25,933 bases of DNA, taken from a virus. A program made the translations under genes and the position numbers. Positions within the stretch are counted from its first letter, which is position 1, and every line of letters starts with the position of its first letter. Under the pieces are notes generated by a model. That model saw only the letters and a list, made by a program, of their open reading frames with translations, was not told where the DNA came from and ran no database searches. Below, one piece after another: positions 1-6,027 of the stretch. The stretch is from IMG/VR virus record IMGVR_UViG_3300047333_000138, positions 1 through 25,933 of that record; one strand, 5' to 3'.

Positions 1-1
1 C

Positions 2-406
2 AAGATCCGCACCGAAGCTCGGCGCATCGCCCGTGACATGGTCCGCGACCTCCTCCGCGAGCGCGGACTCAAGCCCAGCAAATATGCAGCGAAGGATATC
101 ACCATCGCTGCCGACGGCCTAATCGCAAAGGACCCGTCCATCCTCGACCAAGCCAAGGCCAACCTCGCCAACCGTGCGGCCCCACCCAAGGCCATCGATG
201 TCGAGGCGCTTGGTCTGAAGGAAGATCCCAAGAAAGTCAAGGAAGCCGCCGACAAAGCCGCCAAGGCCAAGGAGAAGAAAACCACCCTCTCCGCTGCCCA
301 GGCCGGTAAGACCACCAAGCGGCGCAAGGCCAACATCGCTGCGGATGACTCAACAGCGATCCTCGCCCAGGTCGCCCCGGTGCATACCAACCATCCGATG
401 CACTAA
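2..406 (+). CDS. Lys/Ala-rich hypothetical protein, 5'-partial
   Basis: The frame is open to the left edge of the window, so the start probably lies upstream; the first in-window ATG is at 38. The codons before it (K-I-R-T-E-A-R-R-I-A-R-D) read as normal protein. The N-terminal half is helical and charged, with the segment RERGLKPSKYAAKDITIAAD. The C-terminal half (from about residue 65) is Lys/Ala-rich and likely basic and disordered, which could fit nucleic-acid binding, though no domain is recognised. It ends just inside a cluster of GTGCAT/ATGCAC repeats. It is the first of a long series of same-strand early genes. Function unknown. Confidence 0.6.
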   Translation, partial: KIRTEARRIARDMVRDLLRERGLKPSKYAAKDITIAADGLIAKDPSILDQAKANLANRAAPPKAIDVEALGLKEDPKKVKEAADKAAKAKEKKTTLSAAQAGKTTKRRKANIAADDSTAILAQVAPVHTNHPMH

Positions 407-435
407 GGCCGGGGTGCATCCCCCAGTGCATCCCC
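397..435. repeat. GTGCAT-type inverted and direct repeats around a stop codon
   Basis: GATGCAC (397-403) pairs with GTGCATC (414-420) across a 10-base loop containing the stop codon of the first gene. GTGCATCCCC then occurs twice in tandem (414-423 and 426-435), and another GTGCAT lies at 380-385. The arms could form alternative hairpins. No T-run follows, so a classical intrinsic terminator is not supported; an operator or mRNA-processing element is possible. Confidence 0.45.
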
Positions 436-477
436 TCCCAGGGCGCGACTGAGCCCTAACCCACCAAGCAATGTGCA

Positions 478-518
478 GACCTAGGCCCGGGCATGGCGCC
501 GTGTCCTCGCCCTAGGTC
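478..518. repeat. Inverted repeat, 8-bp arms GACCTAGG / CCTAGGTC
   Basis: GACCTAGG at 478-485 is the exact reverse complement of CCTAGGTC at 511-518, with a GC-rich 25-base spacer. Each arm also contains the palindrome CCTAGG. It lies in the only long intergenic region and could be a protein-binding site or a hairpin. Confidence 0.45.
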
Positions 519-547
519 AAGCCCAGGATTGGCGGCCCGATCAGCAA

Positions 548-594
548 ATGGTAGGCAGCAATGCGCAGCAGGTCATTCGCAGGATGCCTACCAT
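548..594. repeat. Perfect 10-bp inverted repeat ATGGTAGGCA / TGCCTACCAT
   Basis: ATGGTAGGCA at 548-557 and TGCCTACCAT at 585-594 are exact reverse complements with a 27-base spacer. The long spacer suits a dimeric or looped binding site better than a terminator, and no T-tract follows. It lies about 20 bases before the GTAAG tandem array. Confidence 0.5.
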
Positions 595-617
595 CCCATT
601 CCTACAGGTCAAGGGAA

Positions 618-637
618 GTAAGGTAAGGTAAGGTAAG
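618..637 (+). repeat. Tandem pentamer (GTAAG)x4
   Basis: Four perfect consecutive copies of GTAAG run from 618 to 637, with partial flanking similarity on both sides. Its purine-rich G/A/T composition contrasts with the C-rich surroundings. It sits about 75 bases upstream of the ATG at 711. It could be a slippage-prone spacer, a binding array or part of an origin; the sequence does not decide. Confidence 0.6.
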
Positions 638-710
638 GGGAGCGCCCAGCAAATCGCTCAGTCCACTCCCCTTCCCGCCCAGAAACAGCCCTAACAAACA
701 GGAAATCCCC

Positions 711-1622
711 ATGTCCAACATTAACATCAACGCCTTGGTCACTGCCCTGGTCGAAGCCGATGCGGCGGTCAAGGAACTCCCCGAGCTTCGGGAGCGATTG
801 GCCCAAGCGGATAGCATTCAGGAAGCCCAGCAGGATACCATTATCAGCCTCGAAAGCGAGCTATCCGCCTTCGACGAAAAATATTCCCAAGCCCAGTCCC
901 GTATCGCCGAGCTGGAAGCCGAGGCTGCCACCCTCAAGGACAAACTATCCTCCTCCGAAGCCAAGTCCGAAAGTCTAATCCAACAAGTCTTCGACCGAGA
1001 CGCACTCATCTCCTCCCTGGAGGCGGAGTTGGCCTCGGTCAAGTTTCGCGCCGACACCGCCGAGTCCCGTATCGCCGCTGTGTTGGTTGCTTTGGGCAAC
1101 CCTGACAATAGCGTGCATACTCCTCCTCACAGCCCCGAGGAGGTAATACCCGTCACCGATGAGGTAACACCCCCCGCCTGTCCCGCCGACCCCATCGAAC
1201 CTCCCCTTCTCCCCGCCGCCGACCTCACCCCCTCGGGTCAGAGTGACACGGACCCTACTGCACTCGCCCAGGGCATGGAACTGTCCTCCCCGCCCAATGC
1301 CGATTCGGATACTGCCAGCGACAACGCCGATGTGAATGGGCAATCTTCGCCACAGCCGTTACCCATCTGCGATACCCACTCCCCGGATGGGAGTGACACG
1401 GACCACACTTCCATCCCTGAAACATCCGACACTCCCGCCAGCCCGGCCCAGCAATCCACTTGGGTTCCCATCGACTACCACTCCACCGCCAAGCCCGACT
1501 CCATGCTCTGGGGCGAATGGCTCGCCGCCGGTGGCCCAGCCCCTTACTGGATGGATGAAGCCGAAGCCAACTGGCACAAGGAACAACACCGCAAGGGAAT
1601 CGCCCACCTCGCTGCCGAGTAG
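711..1622 (+). CDS. Coiled-coil, Pro/Ser-rich hypothetical early protein (303 aa)
   Basis: AGGAAA about 8 bases upstream supports the ATG at 711. Residues of about 18-130 form a long heptad-rich, Glu/Ser/Leu-rich coiled coil (for example ELESELSAFDEKYSQAQ-like spacing). Residues of about 135-255 are a Pro/Ser/Asp/Thr-rich linker, probably disordered. The last 45 or so residues are Trp/His-rich and look like a small folded tail (SMLWGEWLAAGGPAPYW). The linker contains an in-frame 14-base direct repeat (1241-1254 and 1391-1404, GAGTGACACGGACC), which suggests internal duplication. The architecture would fit a scaffold or adaptor, but no family is recognised. It stands alone between the repeat-rich gap and a hairpin, so it may be its own transcription unit. 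Confidence 0.75.
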   Translation: MSNININALVTALVEADAAVKELPELRERLAQADSIQEAQQDTIISLESELSAFDEKYSQAQSRIAELEAEAATLKDKLSSSEAKSESLIQQVFDRDALISSLEAELASVKFRADTAESRIAAVLVALGNPDNSVHTPPHSPEEVIPVTDEVTPPACPADPIEPPLLPAADLTPSGQSDTDPTALAQGMELSSPPNADSDTASDNADVNGQSSPQPLPICDTHSPDGSDTDHTSIPETSDTPASPAQQSTWVPIDYHSTAKPDSMLWGEWLAAGGPAPYWMDEAEANWHKEQHRKGIAHLAAE

Positions 1623-1641
1623 CGCCACCCCGTAGCGCCAC
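1619..1641 (+). repeat. Direct repeat GTAGCGCCAC x2
   Basis: The 10-mer GTAGCGCCAC occurs at 1619-1628, overlapping the stop codon of the coiled-coil gene, and again at 1632-1641. The 3-base spacer is CCC. It may be a recent slippage duplication. Confidence 0.45.
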
Positions 1642-1660
1642 TCCTTCCTGATCGCAGCTC

Positions 1661-1686
1661 GAGGGGGCGGAGTGTTCCGCCCCCTC
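1661..1686 (+). other. Strong GC hairpin, 11-bp stem, 4-base loop, in the 1623-1715 gap
   Basis: GAGGGGGCGGA (1661-1671) and TCCGCCCCCTC (1676-1686) are perfect complements around the loop GTGT. There is no U-tract after the stem, so it is not a textbook intrinsic terminator. It could attenuate transcription, protect a 3' end from exonucleases, or mark an RNA processing point between the coiled-coil gene and the small-gene operon that follows. Confidence 0.55.
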
Positions 1687-1715
1687 CCACGGCGACCCGG
1701 AAAGGAACCCCGCCC

Positions 1716-2009
1716 ATGCCGACTCCCACCGACTCCCCAGCCCTAACCGCCGCCCCGCCCAATGCCCTACTCATCTGGACCGACACGCAATTCCTCTACA
1801 CCCAACTCCCCGGCCCAGATGGCCTCCCCTACGTCATCCGCGAGCGGCTCGATACCATCGGCCTTGCCCGACTACTATCCATCATCCGCACACGAGCCGC
1901 CGATACCCTCGACCGTACCGCCTTCCAACCCCTCCCCGCCCGGGTAGGCACGCCCGCGCAACGTGAAAACGCTCGCGAGGTTTTGCGCCGTCTTGGTTTC
2001 ATAGGATAA
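1716..2009 (+). CDS. Hypothetical protein (97 aa)
   Basis: GGAAAGGA lies 8-15 bases before the ATG, one of the better ribosome binding sites in this region. The product has a Pro/Ala-rich N-terminus, a compact middle with IWTDTQFLYTQLPG, and an Arg-rich helical C-terminus (QRENAREVLRRLGF). There is no signal peptide or transmembrane segment. The stop is embedded in the junction AGGATAACCCC, which also supplies the ribosome binding site for the next gene. It is the first gene of a tightly packed run to about 7.5 kb. Function unknown. Confidence 0.65.
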   Translation: MPTPTDSPALTAAPPNALLIWTDTQFLYTQLPGPDGLPYVIRERLDTIGLARLLSIIRTRAADTLDRTAFQPLPARVGTPAQRENAREVLRRLGFIG

Positions 2010-2017
2010 CCCCCGCC

Positions 2018-2209
2018 ATGCCCCGCCAGTCCCATACCCCTCTCATCCCCGCAGACTTCTGGTCCCGCCTCGGCCCTTTAGCGGAGAAGATTCATCATGA
2101 CCTCGAACTCAACCTCATCGCCATCGATCGAGCCAAAGCCCTCCGCCGTGCCCGCGCCCTTCGCCGACTCTACCTCCGCGCCCGGGGAGCCTATGGACCT
2201 CCTCACTGA
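2018..2209 (+). CDS. Small basic hypothetical protein (63 aa)
   Basis: The ATG lies 8 bases after the preceding stop, with AGGATA serving as ribosome binding site at 2003-2008. The product is a short, strongly basic helical protein; residues 40-57 are dominated by Arg/Ala/Leu (RAKALRRARALRRLYLRAR). Such Arg-rich amphipathic helices often bind nucleic acid or partner proteins, but no family is recognised. Its 3' end overlaps the next gene by 17 bases. Confidence 0.55.
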   Translation: MPRQSHTPLIPADFWSRLGPLAEKIHHDLELNLIAIDRAKALRRARALRRLYLRARGAYGPPH

Positions 2210-2519
2210 CCTAATCGCCCACGCCAACGCCCAGGGCTGGCGAGTCACCCTCGAACAGCAATCCCGCCATCTCTGGCTCGCCCGGCTCTTGCGCCGCCTG
2301 CCCAATCCCCACCCCGACGGCGCAGTCAACCTGCTCCACACTCGTGGCGCCGACTCCCCATACTGGGCCCTTAATCTCGCACTCACCACCAGCGCCGATG
2401 CCGAGCCCATTGAACCTGCTGGTATCTCCGCCGCCCAGGGGCATGAACCCCCAGGCGGTCTACTCAACCTCCTAGGCCTCACTCAACCTGCGATCCCCTC
2501 CATCTCCCGAAGGATCTAA
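2193..2519 (+). CDS. Hypothetical protein (108 aa)
   Basis: I start this at the ATG at 2193 (MDLLTDLIAHANAQGWRV), preceded by GGGGAG, rather than at the ATG at 2097. The extra 32 residues upstream are low-complexity Ser/Pro translated from the neighbour's coding sequence. The folded part (residues 1-65) looks like a small alpha/beta domain with W16, W31 and W56. The C-terminus is Gly/Pro-rich and ends in SISRRI. It ends in the recurrent junction AGGATCTAACCCCC that leads into the next ATG. Function unknown. Confidence 0.6.
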   Translation: MDLLTDLIAHANAQGWRVTLEQQSRHLWLARLLRRLPNPHPDGAVNLLHTRGADSPYWALNLALTTSADAEPIEPAGISAAQGHEPPGGLLNLLGLTQPAIPSISRRI

Positions 2520-2524
2520 CCCCC

Positions 2525-2842
2525 ATGTCCAACCTGCGCACCTGGATCGGAGACTACCTCGGCATAGTCCGCCTCGCCGAGATGCAGATCACCCTCCGCG
2601 AAGGCCAACACCGAACCGACATCAAACTCAACGAGTTTAGTCAAGAACTCCGCGAAGCAGTCCAACAACTCCACGTCACCAACGCCGCCCTTGCCGCTAT
2701 CATCGCCAAACTCGACCCCATGTCGGGCCTCCCCGAAGACAACCCAATCAAGCGCCAAGTCAGCGACGAACTTAACAAAGCCGTCCTCGCCAGACTCGAC
2801 GCCGAACAGGCCGTTCTCGAACATTACGGATACAAGCCATGA
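2525..2842 (+). CDS. Helical hypothetical protein (105 aa)
   Basis: ATG at 2525 follows the previous stop by 5 bases and shares its AGGAT ribosome binding site. The product is almost wholly alpha-helical. Residues of about 15-65 form a heptad-like helix (RLAEMQITLREGQHR onward), and residues 78-100 form a second charged helix, suggesting a helical hairpin or coiled-coil dimer. It overlaps the next gene by ATGA, consistent with translational coupling. Function unknown. Confidence 0.65.
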   Translation: MSNLRTWIGDYLGIVRLAEMQITLREGQHRTDIKLNEFSQELREAVQQLHVTNAALAAIIAKLDPMSGLPEDNPIKRQVSDELNKAVLARLDAEQAVLEHYGYKP

Positions 2843-3069
2843 AACACTACGAAACCACCGCCGGCTACGTCAACCGCGGCGACACCTTCGCCCAAATCAA
2901 CGAAAAACTCATCGAAACCGAGGAACTATGCACCGTCATGGGCCATCTCCACAAACTCCAAGACAACCCTCGCGATGACCTCCTCGGCACCGGCTGGCTG
3001 GGGATCGCCCAACTCATCGCCAAAATGCGCGCCCAGGTCATCACCCTCGCCCAAGGACACATGCAATGA
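2839..3069 (+). CDS. Hypothetical protein (76 aa)
   Basis: ATGA overlaps join it to both neighbours, which is the main evidence that it is translated. The product is a small soluble helical protein with an acidic middle (NEKLIETEELCTVMGHLHKL) and a C-terminal helix (GIAQLIAKMRAQVITLAQGH). No motif is recognised. Confidence 0.6.
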   Translation: MKHYETTAGYVNRGDTFAQINEKLIETEELCTVMGHLHKLQDNPRDDLLGTGWLGIAQLIAKMRAQVITLAQGHMQ

Positions 3070-3257
3070 CCGCCCCCGACATCTCCTCCCAAGCCATCTA
3101 CACCCTCACCCTCACCCTCCGCCGCGCCGATCCCGACCATCCCCTCTACGACGCCATCCAATCCGCCGCCAACAAACTCATCGCCCAACTCGAGCGCATC
3201 GACGACCTAGAAACCGAACTTGAATTCCACAGATCCCTCCATGCCAACCAAGGATAA
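3066..3257 (+). CDS. Hypothetical protein (63 aa)
   Basis: It starts in an ATGA overlap with the upstream stop. The product is a two-helix acidic protein with a C-terminal leucine/glutamate heptad pattern (KLIAQLERIDDLETELEFH). The stop lies within AGGATAACACCCC, which provides the ribosome binding site for the TTG-initiated gene after it. Function unknown. Confidence 0.6.
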   Translation: MTAPDISSQAIYTLTLTLRRADPDHPLYDAIQSAANKLIAQLERIDDLETELEFHRSLHANQG

Positions 3258-3263
3258 CACCCC

Positions 3264-3602
3264 TTGACCCTCCCCCTCACCCCAGCAGCGTACGAAGACT
3301 GCTACAAACTCTTTGCCCTGGCAATCACCTACCCCACCGGAGTCCGCACCCCCTTCCCCACCGAATCCGCGGCCCGCCATTTCCAAAACCGCATGCACAC
3401 CGCCCGCAAACTCCAGCGCGATCAATCCCGCCGTGTGTATCCCCCCGACAACCCTCTCTACGACACCTCGGAGTTCGACTCACTCCAAGTCCAGCTCCGC
3501 TTCACCGACGACGAATGGTGGATCTACGTCCGCCCGCACGGCGTCAAACTCTCCCATGTAGAAATCATCGACGAAGAGGAAGCCCTCCCCGATGCCACGT
3601 GA
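3264..3602 (+). CDS. Hypothetical protein (112 aa), TTG start
   Basis: The start is a TTG at 3264. The first in-frame ATG is over 40 codons downstream and would remove a well-formed N-terminus (LTPAAYEDCYKLFALAITYP). AGGATA at 3251-3256 is the ribosome binding site. The product looks like a small alpha/beta domain with an Arg-rich middle helix (residues 40-57) and a beta-rich acidic end (DDEWWIYVRPHGVKLSHVEI). It overlaps the next gene by 11 bases. It resembles many uncharacterised small phage proteins; no function is assigned. Confidence 0.6.
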   Translation: MTLPLTPAAYEDCYKLFALAITYPTGVRTPFPTESAARHFQNRMHTARKLQRDQSRRVYPPDNPLYDTSEFDSLQVQLRFTDDEWWIYVRPHGVKLSHVEIIDEEEALPDAT

Positions 3603-3807
3603 CCTTTCCCGCTGGGCCCAACTATTCCACCGCGCTGCCGAGTCGGAGATCGGAATTAGTATCACCCTAGACACCCATCCCGATCTTGACTTAATCACCA
3701 GTCAAATCCACCCCTCCCGCCCGCCCGGGTTCGAAGACTACACCGTCGCGATCCCATCCATCCCCAAAACCATCTACATCGTCAAACCAGGAGTGACCCT
3801 TGACTGA
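3592..3807 (+). CDS. Hypothetical protein (71 aa)
   Basis: The ATG at 3592 lies inside the end of the previous gene; GAAGAGGAAG just upstream provides a good ribosome binding site. Residues 1-18 form a basic helix (RDLSRWAQLFHRAA). The rest is beta-rich with a repeating I-T-L / D-L-I pattern. It overlaps the next, TTG-initiated gene by 8 bases. Function unknown. Confidence 0.55.
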   Translation: MPRDLSRWAQLFHRAAESEIGISITLDTHPDLDLITSQIHPSRPPGFEDYTVAIPSIPKTIYIVKPGVTLD

Positions 3808-3991
3808 CGAGCCCAGCCATAAACAGCCTGCCCCTTCCGTCCTGGAAAGAATCGAAGCTGAAATGGTCGAAAGGCACGGAGTGGCCAAACTGGCCAAGAT
3901 AGCGGAGCTCCTAGCCCAAATGAACGACATACTAGACGACTACCCAAAACCCGAAATAAAAATCATCTGCCCAGGAGATTTCTTCCCATGA
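3800..3991 (+). CDS. Small acidic hypothetical protein (63 aa), TTG start
   Basis: A TTG at 3800, preceded by AGGAG, gives the reading frame; there is no in-frame ATG before residue 22. Residues 14-48 are a heptad-like helix (VLERIEAEMVERHGVAKLAK), with a short hydrophobic tail. It overlaps the next gene in an ATGA junction. This part is visibly less C-rich than the genes around it. Function unknown. Confidence 0.5.
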   Translation: MTDEPSHKQPAPSVLERIEAEMVERHGVAKLAKIAELLAQMNDILDDYPKPEIKIICPGDFFP

Positions 3992-4242
3992 ATGACGTCA
4001 ACCTCCTCATGTCTCGAATCGAATCCATCAACTCCGAGCCCAACCCCCGCAACCTCTCCAAATCCGACATCGACACCCTAATCGCCTACCACCGCCACAA
4101 CCGCGCCCGCCGCCTAGCTGGCGATCGTCCCGCCAAACCTGCCGTCGCTCCCAGCGTCGATCTCTCCGCCCTGCTCAACCTCCCTGCCAGCAAAGGCCCA
4201 GCCCCAGGCTCTACCATCCCCACCATCACCCGCCGAGTATAA
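3988..4242 (+). CDS. Hypothetical protein (84 aa)
   Basis: It starts in an ATGA overlap. Residues 1-45 are helical (RIESINSEP, then SKSDIDTLIAYHRHNRARR), followed by a Pro/Ala-rich tail. The C-terminus TITRRV resembles the ends of two other plus-strand genes (SISRRI and LTLRRV), because the DNA at these junctions shares a ribosome-binding-site/stop motif. No domain is recognised. Confidence 0.6.
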   Translation: MNDVNLLMSRIESINSEPNPRNLSKSDIDTLIAYHRHNRARRLAGDRPAKPAVAPSVDLSALLNLPASKGPAPGSTIPTITRRV

Positions 4243-4247
4243 CCCTC

Positions 4248-4565
4248 ATGCCCACCACCTGGTCCGCCGACCCAATCATCCACACCCTCACCGTCGCCCG
4301 TATCTCCCGTGGACTCACTCAATCCCACACAGCCCAAATCGCCGGCATCCACCGCAACTCCATCCTCTACTACGAACTCGCTCGCCACCAACCCACCCTC
4401 CTCGCCCTCCATCGCTGGGCCGCTGCCCTCGGCTACACTCTAACCCTGGTCCCCACCCCATGCCCGACCAATCCCTCGACGAATCTGCCCTCACCCCAGC
4501 CGATGTCCACTCCCCATTCCTCCCAGGAACCAACCTGCAATACGCTTTTGATTCGACGTCCCTAG
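4248..4565 (+). CDS. XRE-type helix-turn-helix protein (105 aa)
   Basis: Residues 12-69 read as a Cro/C1 HTH domain: LTVARISRGLTQSHTAQIAG is helix 1-2, HRNSILYYELARHQPTL is the recognition region, and LHRWAAALGYTLTLVP closes the fold in the way typical of XRE proteins. Such proteins bind operator DNA as dimers and often control phage early genes. After residue 70 the sequence is low-complexity Pro/Ser/Thr that overlaps the nuclease gene in another frame by 106 bases, much more than any other pair here. The functional protein may therefore be just the first 70 residues. Its position directly before the recombination module would suit a local regulator, but that is inference. Confidence 0.75.
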   Translation: MPTTWSADPIIHTLTVARISRGLTQSHTAQIAGIHRNSILYYELARHQPTLLALHRWAAALGYTLTLVPTPCPTNPSTNLPSPQPMSTPHSSQEPTCNTLLIRRP

Positions 4566-5464
4566 GCCTGCTCAAAACCTGCCCGCGCCTTTACCAATAC
4601 ACCATCATCGACGGCTGGCAATCCCGCGATGAATCCGTTCATCTCCGCTTCGGGATCGAATACCACGCAGCCCTGGAACTTTTCGATCGGCTGGTGGCGT
4701 CAGGCGCCGATCGTGATGATAGTCTACAGCAAGTGGTGCGAACCATTTTAGAACGGACTGTCGGCTGGGCCTCAGACCAAAACACTAAGGCAGGTAAATA
4801 TAAGAATCGGGAGACGCTCGTTGGACTGGTTATTGACTACCTCGACCACTTCAACCCCGACCCAGCCACCACCTACATCAAATCCGACGGTACCCCCGCC
4901 GTAGAGCTCAGCTTCCGGTTCGAACTCGACTTCGGCCCCGGTGGCTACGGCCCCTCCCAACCCTACCTCCTCTCCGGCCATCTCGATCGCGTAGTCTCTT
5001 TCAACGACCAGCTCCTGGTCATGGACCGCAAAACCACCACCACCACCCTCGGCCCATACTACTTTCGCCAATACGAGCCCAACAACCAAATGACTCTCTA
5101 CACCCTCGCCGGGCGTATGCTTCTCTCCGCTCCCATCCGCGGGGTCATCATCGACGCAGCGCAGATCATGCTTGAAAAACCCAACGCTTTCGCCAGGGGC
5201 TTCACCTACCGCACCGACGACCAGCTCATCGAATGGCTCGACGACCTGCGCGATCTCCTCACCATCAACGAAGCCTACGCCGATCGCAACCACTGGCCCA
5301 TGAACGACACCTCCTGCGACAAGTTCGGCGGCTGCCGCTTCCGCGAAATCTGCACCAAATCCCCAGCCATTCGTGAGCGATTCCTCGCCAACGACTTCAC
5401 CAAACTGGAGACTCAAAATCGATGGAACCCCTTGAAACCAAGGCTTGCAGAAGAAAGAAAATGA
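4460..5464 (+). CDS. Cas4/RecB-like PD-(D/E)XK nuclease with Fe-S cysteines
   Basis: The 334-residue product has the marks of the PD-(D/E)XK exonuclease superfamily: STSLGLLKTCPRLYQY at the N-terminus, an HxxxE-like helix around H69 (FGIEYHAALELF), G-H-L-D with D176, the D189-x-K191 catalytic pair in VMDRKT, and a Q210/Y214 helix. C41 together with C286, C292 and C298 matches the four-cysteine 4Fe-4S pattern of Cas4/AddB-like nucleases. In phages such enzymes resect double-stranded ends for recombination and replication. The Sak4-like ATPase and ssDNA-binding candidate downstream fit that role. The start at 4460 has a poor ribosome binding site, but no later in-frame ATG occurs before residue 188. 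Composition shifts to less C-rich DNA around 4660-4860. No CRISPR array or other cas gene is present. Confidence 0.85.
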   Translation: MPDQSLDESALTPADVHSPFLPGTNLQYAFDSTSLGLLKTCPRLYQYTIIDGWQSRDESVHLRFGIEYHAALELFDRLVASGADRDDSLQQVVRTILERTVGWASDQNTKAGKYKNRETLVGLVIDYLDHFNPDPATTYIKSDGTPAVELSFRFELDFGPGGYGPSQPYLLSGHLDRVVSFNDQLLVMDRKTTTTTLGPYYFRQYEPNNQMTLYTLAGRMLLSAPIRGVIIDAAQIMLEKPNAFARGFTYRTDDQLIEWLDDLRDLLTINEAYADRNHWPMNDTSCDKFGGCRFREICTKSPAIRERFLANDFTKLETQNRWNPLKPRLAEERK

Positions 5465-5658
5465 CCATGTCCACACCACCCTCCCAATCCCTCACCATCA
5501 AACTCCGCAAATCCATGATCGCCGACTACATCGCCGGAATGCCCATTAAACAAATCGCTAACAAATACAATATCCACCAATCCTACCCCGCCGTACTCGC
5601 CCGACGCCTTAACATCCCCAGGAGGCGAACATGGACAAACCACTACCGGACCAGATAG
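5461..5658 (+). CDS. Small HTH-like protein (65 aa)
   Basis: I choose the ATG at 5461, which overlaps the nuclease stop as ATGA, over the upstream ATG at 5422 inside the nuclease gene. Residues of about 14-52 resemble a simple tri-helical DNA-binding motif of the homeodomain/Hin type: RKSMIADYIAGMPIKQIANK, then a turn and IHQSYPAVLARRLNIPRR. The protein is basic. It could be a small transcription factor or a nuclease accessory protein; neither is shown. Confidence 0.6.
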   Translation: MTMSTPPSQSLTIKLRKSMIADYIAGMPIKQIANKYNIHQSYPAVLARRLNIPRRRTWTNHYRTR

Positions 5659-5837
5659 CCCCGCCCCTCCCCTCCTGGCTCCGCTGGCCACCCAACTGCT
5701 GCGAGACCTGCACTGGATGGCAACAATTCACCCACTACGAAGGACGCTGCGAACAACCCAACTCAATCAACTCCCCAAACATCACCGACTCCCGCTTCCG
5801 CTGCCCGGATTTTATAAGGAAACCCGATGCCCAGTAA
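5631..5837 (+). CDS. Small Cys-rich, putative zinc-binding protein (68 aa)
   Basis: AGGAGG lies 5 bases before the ATG at 5631, the strongest ribosome binding site on this strand. Cysteines C23, C24, C27, C40 and C58 form a CxxC...C...C arrangement (CCETCTGWQ, then GRCEQP, then ITDSRFRCPDF) that suggests a single zinc ribbon or knuckle. Similar short Cys-rich proteins are common in phage early regions without known function. It overlaps both neighbours (28 and 11 bases). Confidence 0.6.
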   Translation: MDKPLPDQIAPPLPSWLRWPPNCCETCTGWQQFTHYEGRCEQPNSINSPNITDSRFRCPDFIRKPDAQ

Positions 5838-6027
5838 ACACGATGAATCCAAAGCCCTCCTCGCCGGACAAATCCAAGTCCATCGAAAGAACATCGAAAC
5901 CTACGAGGTCCAAGTCGAACGCAAACTCAAAGAAATTCAACAACTCTACCACGAAATCGAAAGAATACAACGCCGAATTGAAAACATCACCGCCACCTTG
6001 GAGTCCCTTAATGCCCAGTCTAGCTAA
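5827..6027 (+). CDS. Coiled-coil protein (66 aa)
   Basis: From residue 10 to 62 the product is one continuous charged helix with heptad spacing (VERKLKEIQQLYHEIERIQR), so a coiled-coil dimer or oligomer is likely. TATAAGGAAA upstream supplies the ribosome binding site. It overlaps the Cys-rich gene by 11 bases and the ATPase gene by 17 bases. It could tether or regulate the ATPase, but that rests only on adjacency. Confidence 0.6.
   Translation: MPSKHDESKALLAGQIQVHRKNIETYEVQVERKLKEIQQLYHEIERIQRRIENITATLESLNAQSS

Larger units (their letters stand above)
407..710. other. Repeat-rich intergenic region, candidate control region
   Basis: This 304-base stretch is the longest gene-free interval in a window where most neighbours overlap or lie within 10 bases. 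I see no convincing coding frame in it. It holds GTGCAT repeats at its left end, two separate inverted repeats (478-518 and 548-594), a tandem pentamer (618-637) and the ribosome binding site of the next gene (AGGAAA near 700). No clear sigma70 -35/-10 pair was found. It may contain an early promoter/operator region or a replication-related site; that is inference from the clustering of repeats. Confidence 0.4.

Noticed and set aside
493-621. A 42-codon plus-strand frame in the 407-710 gap
   Set aside because: No ribosome binding site, composition unlike a protein (Pro/Arg/Ser/Gln), and it runs through both inverted repeats.
4460-5464. CRISPR-Cas adaptation gene (cas4)
   Set aside because: The nuclease resembles Cas4, but there is no repeat-spacer array and no cas1/cas2 in the window; phage recombination context explains it better.
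4772-5479. A 235-residue minus-strand frame opposite the nuclease
   Set aside because: Low-complexity Val/Gly/Glu repeats typical of antisense of C-rich coding DNA; the sense strand has the PD-(D/E)XK motifs and cysteines.
5717-6010. N-terminal extension of the Sak4-like ATPase frame upstream of 6011
   Set aside because: These codons give Lys/Ser/Pro/Thr low-complexity sequence and coincide with two other genes in better frames. The P-loop follows directly after the ATG at 6011, as in the family.
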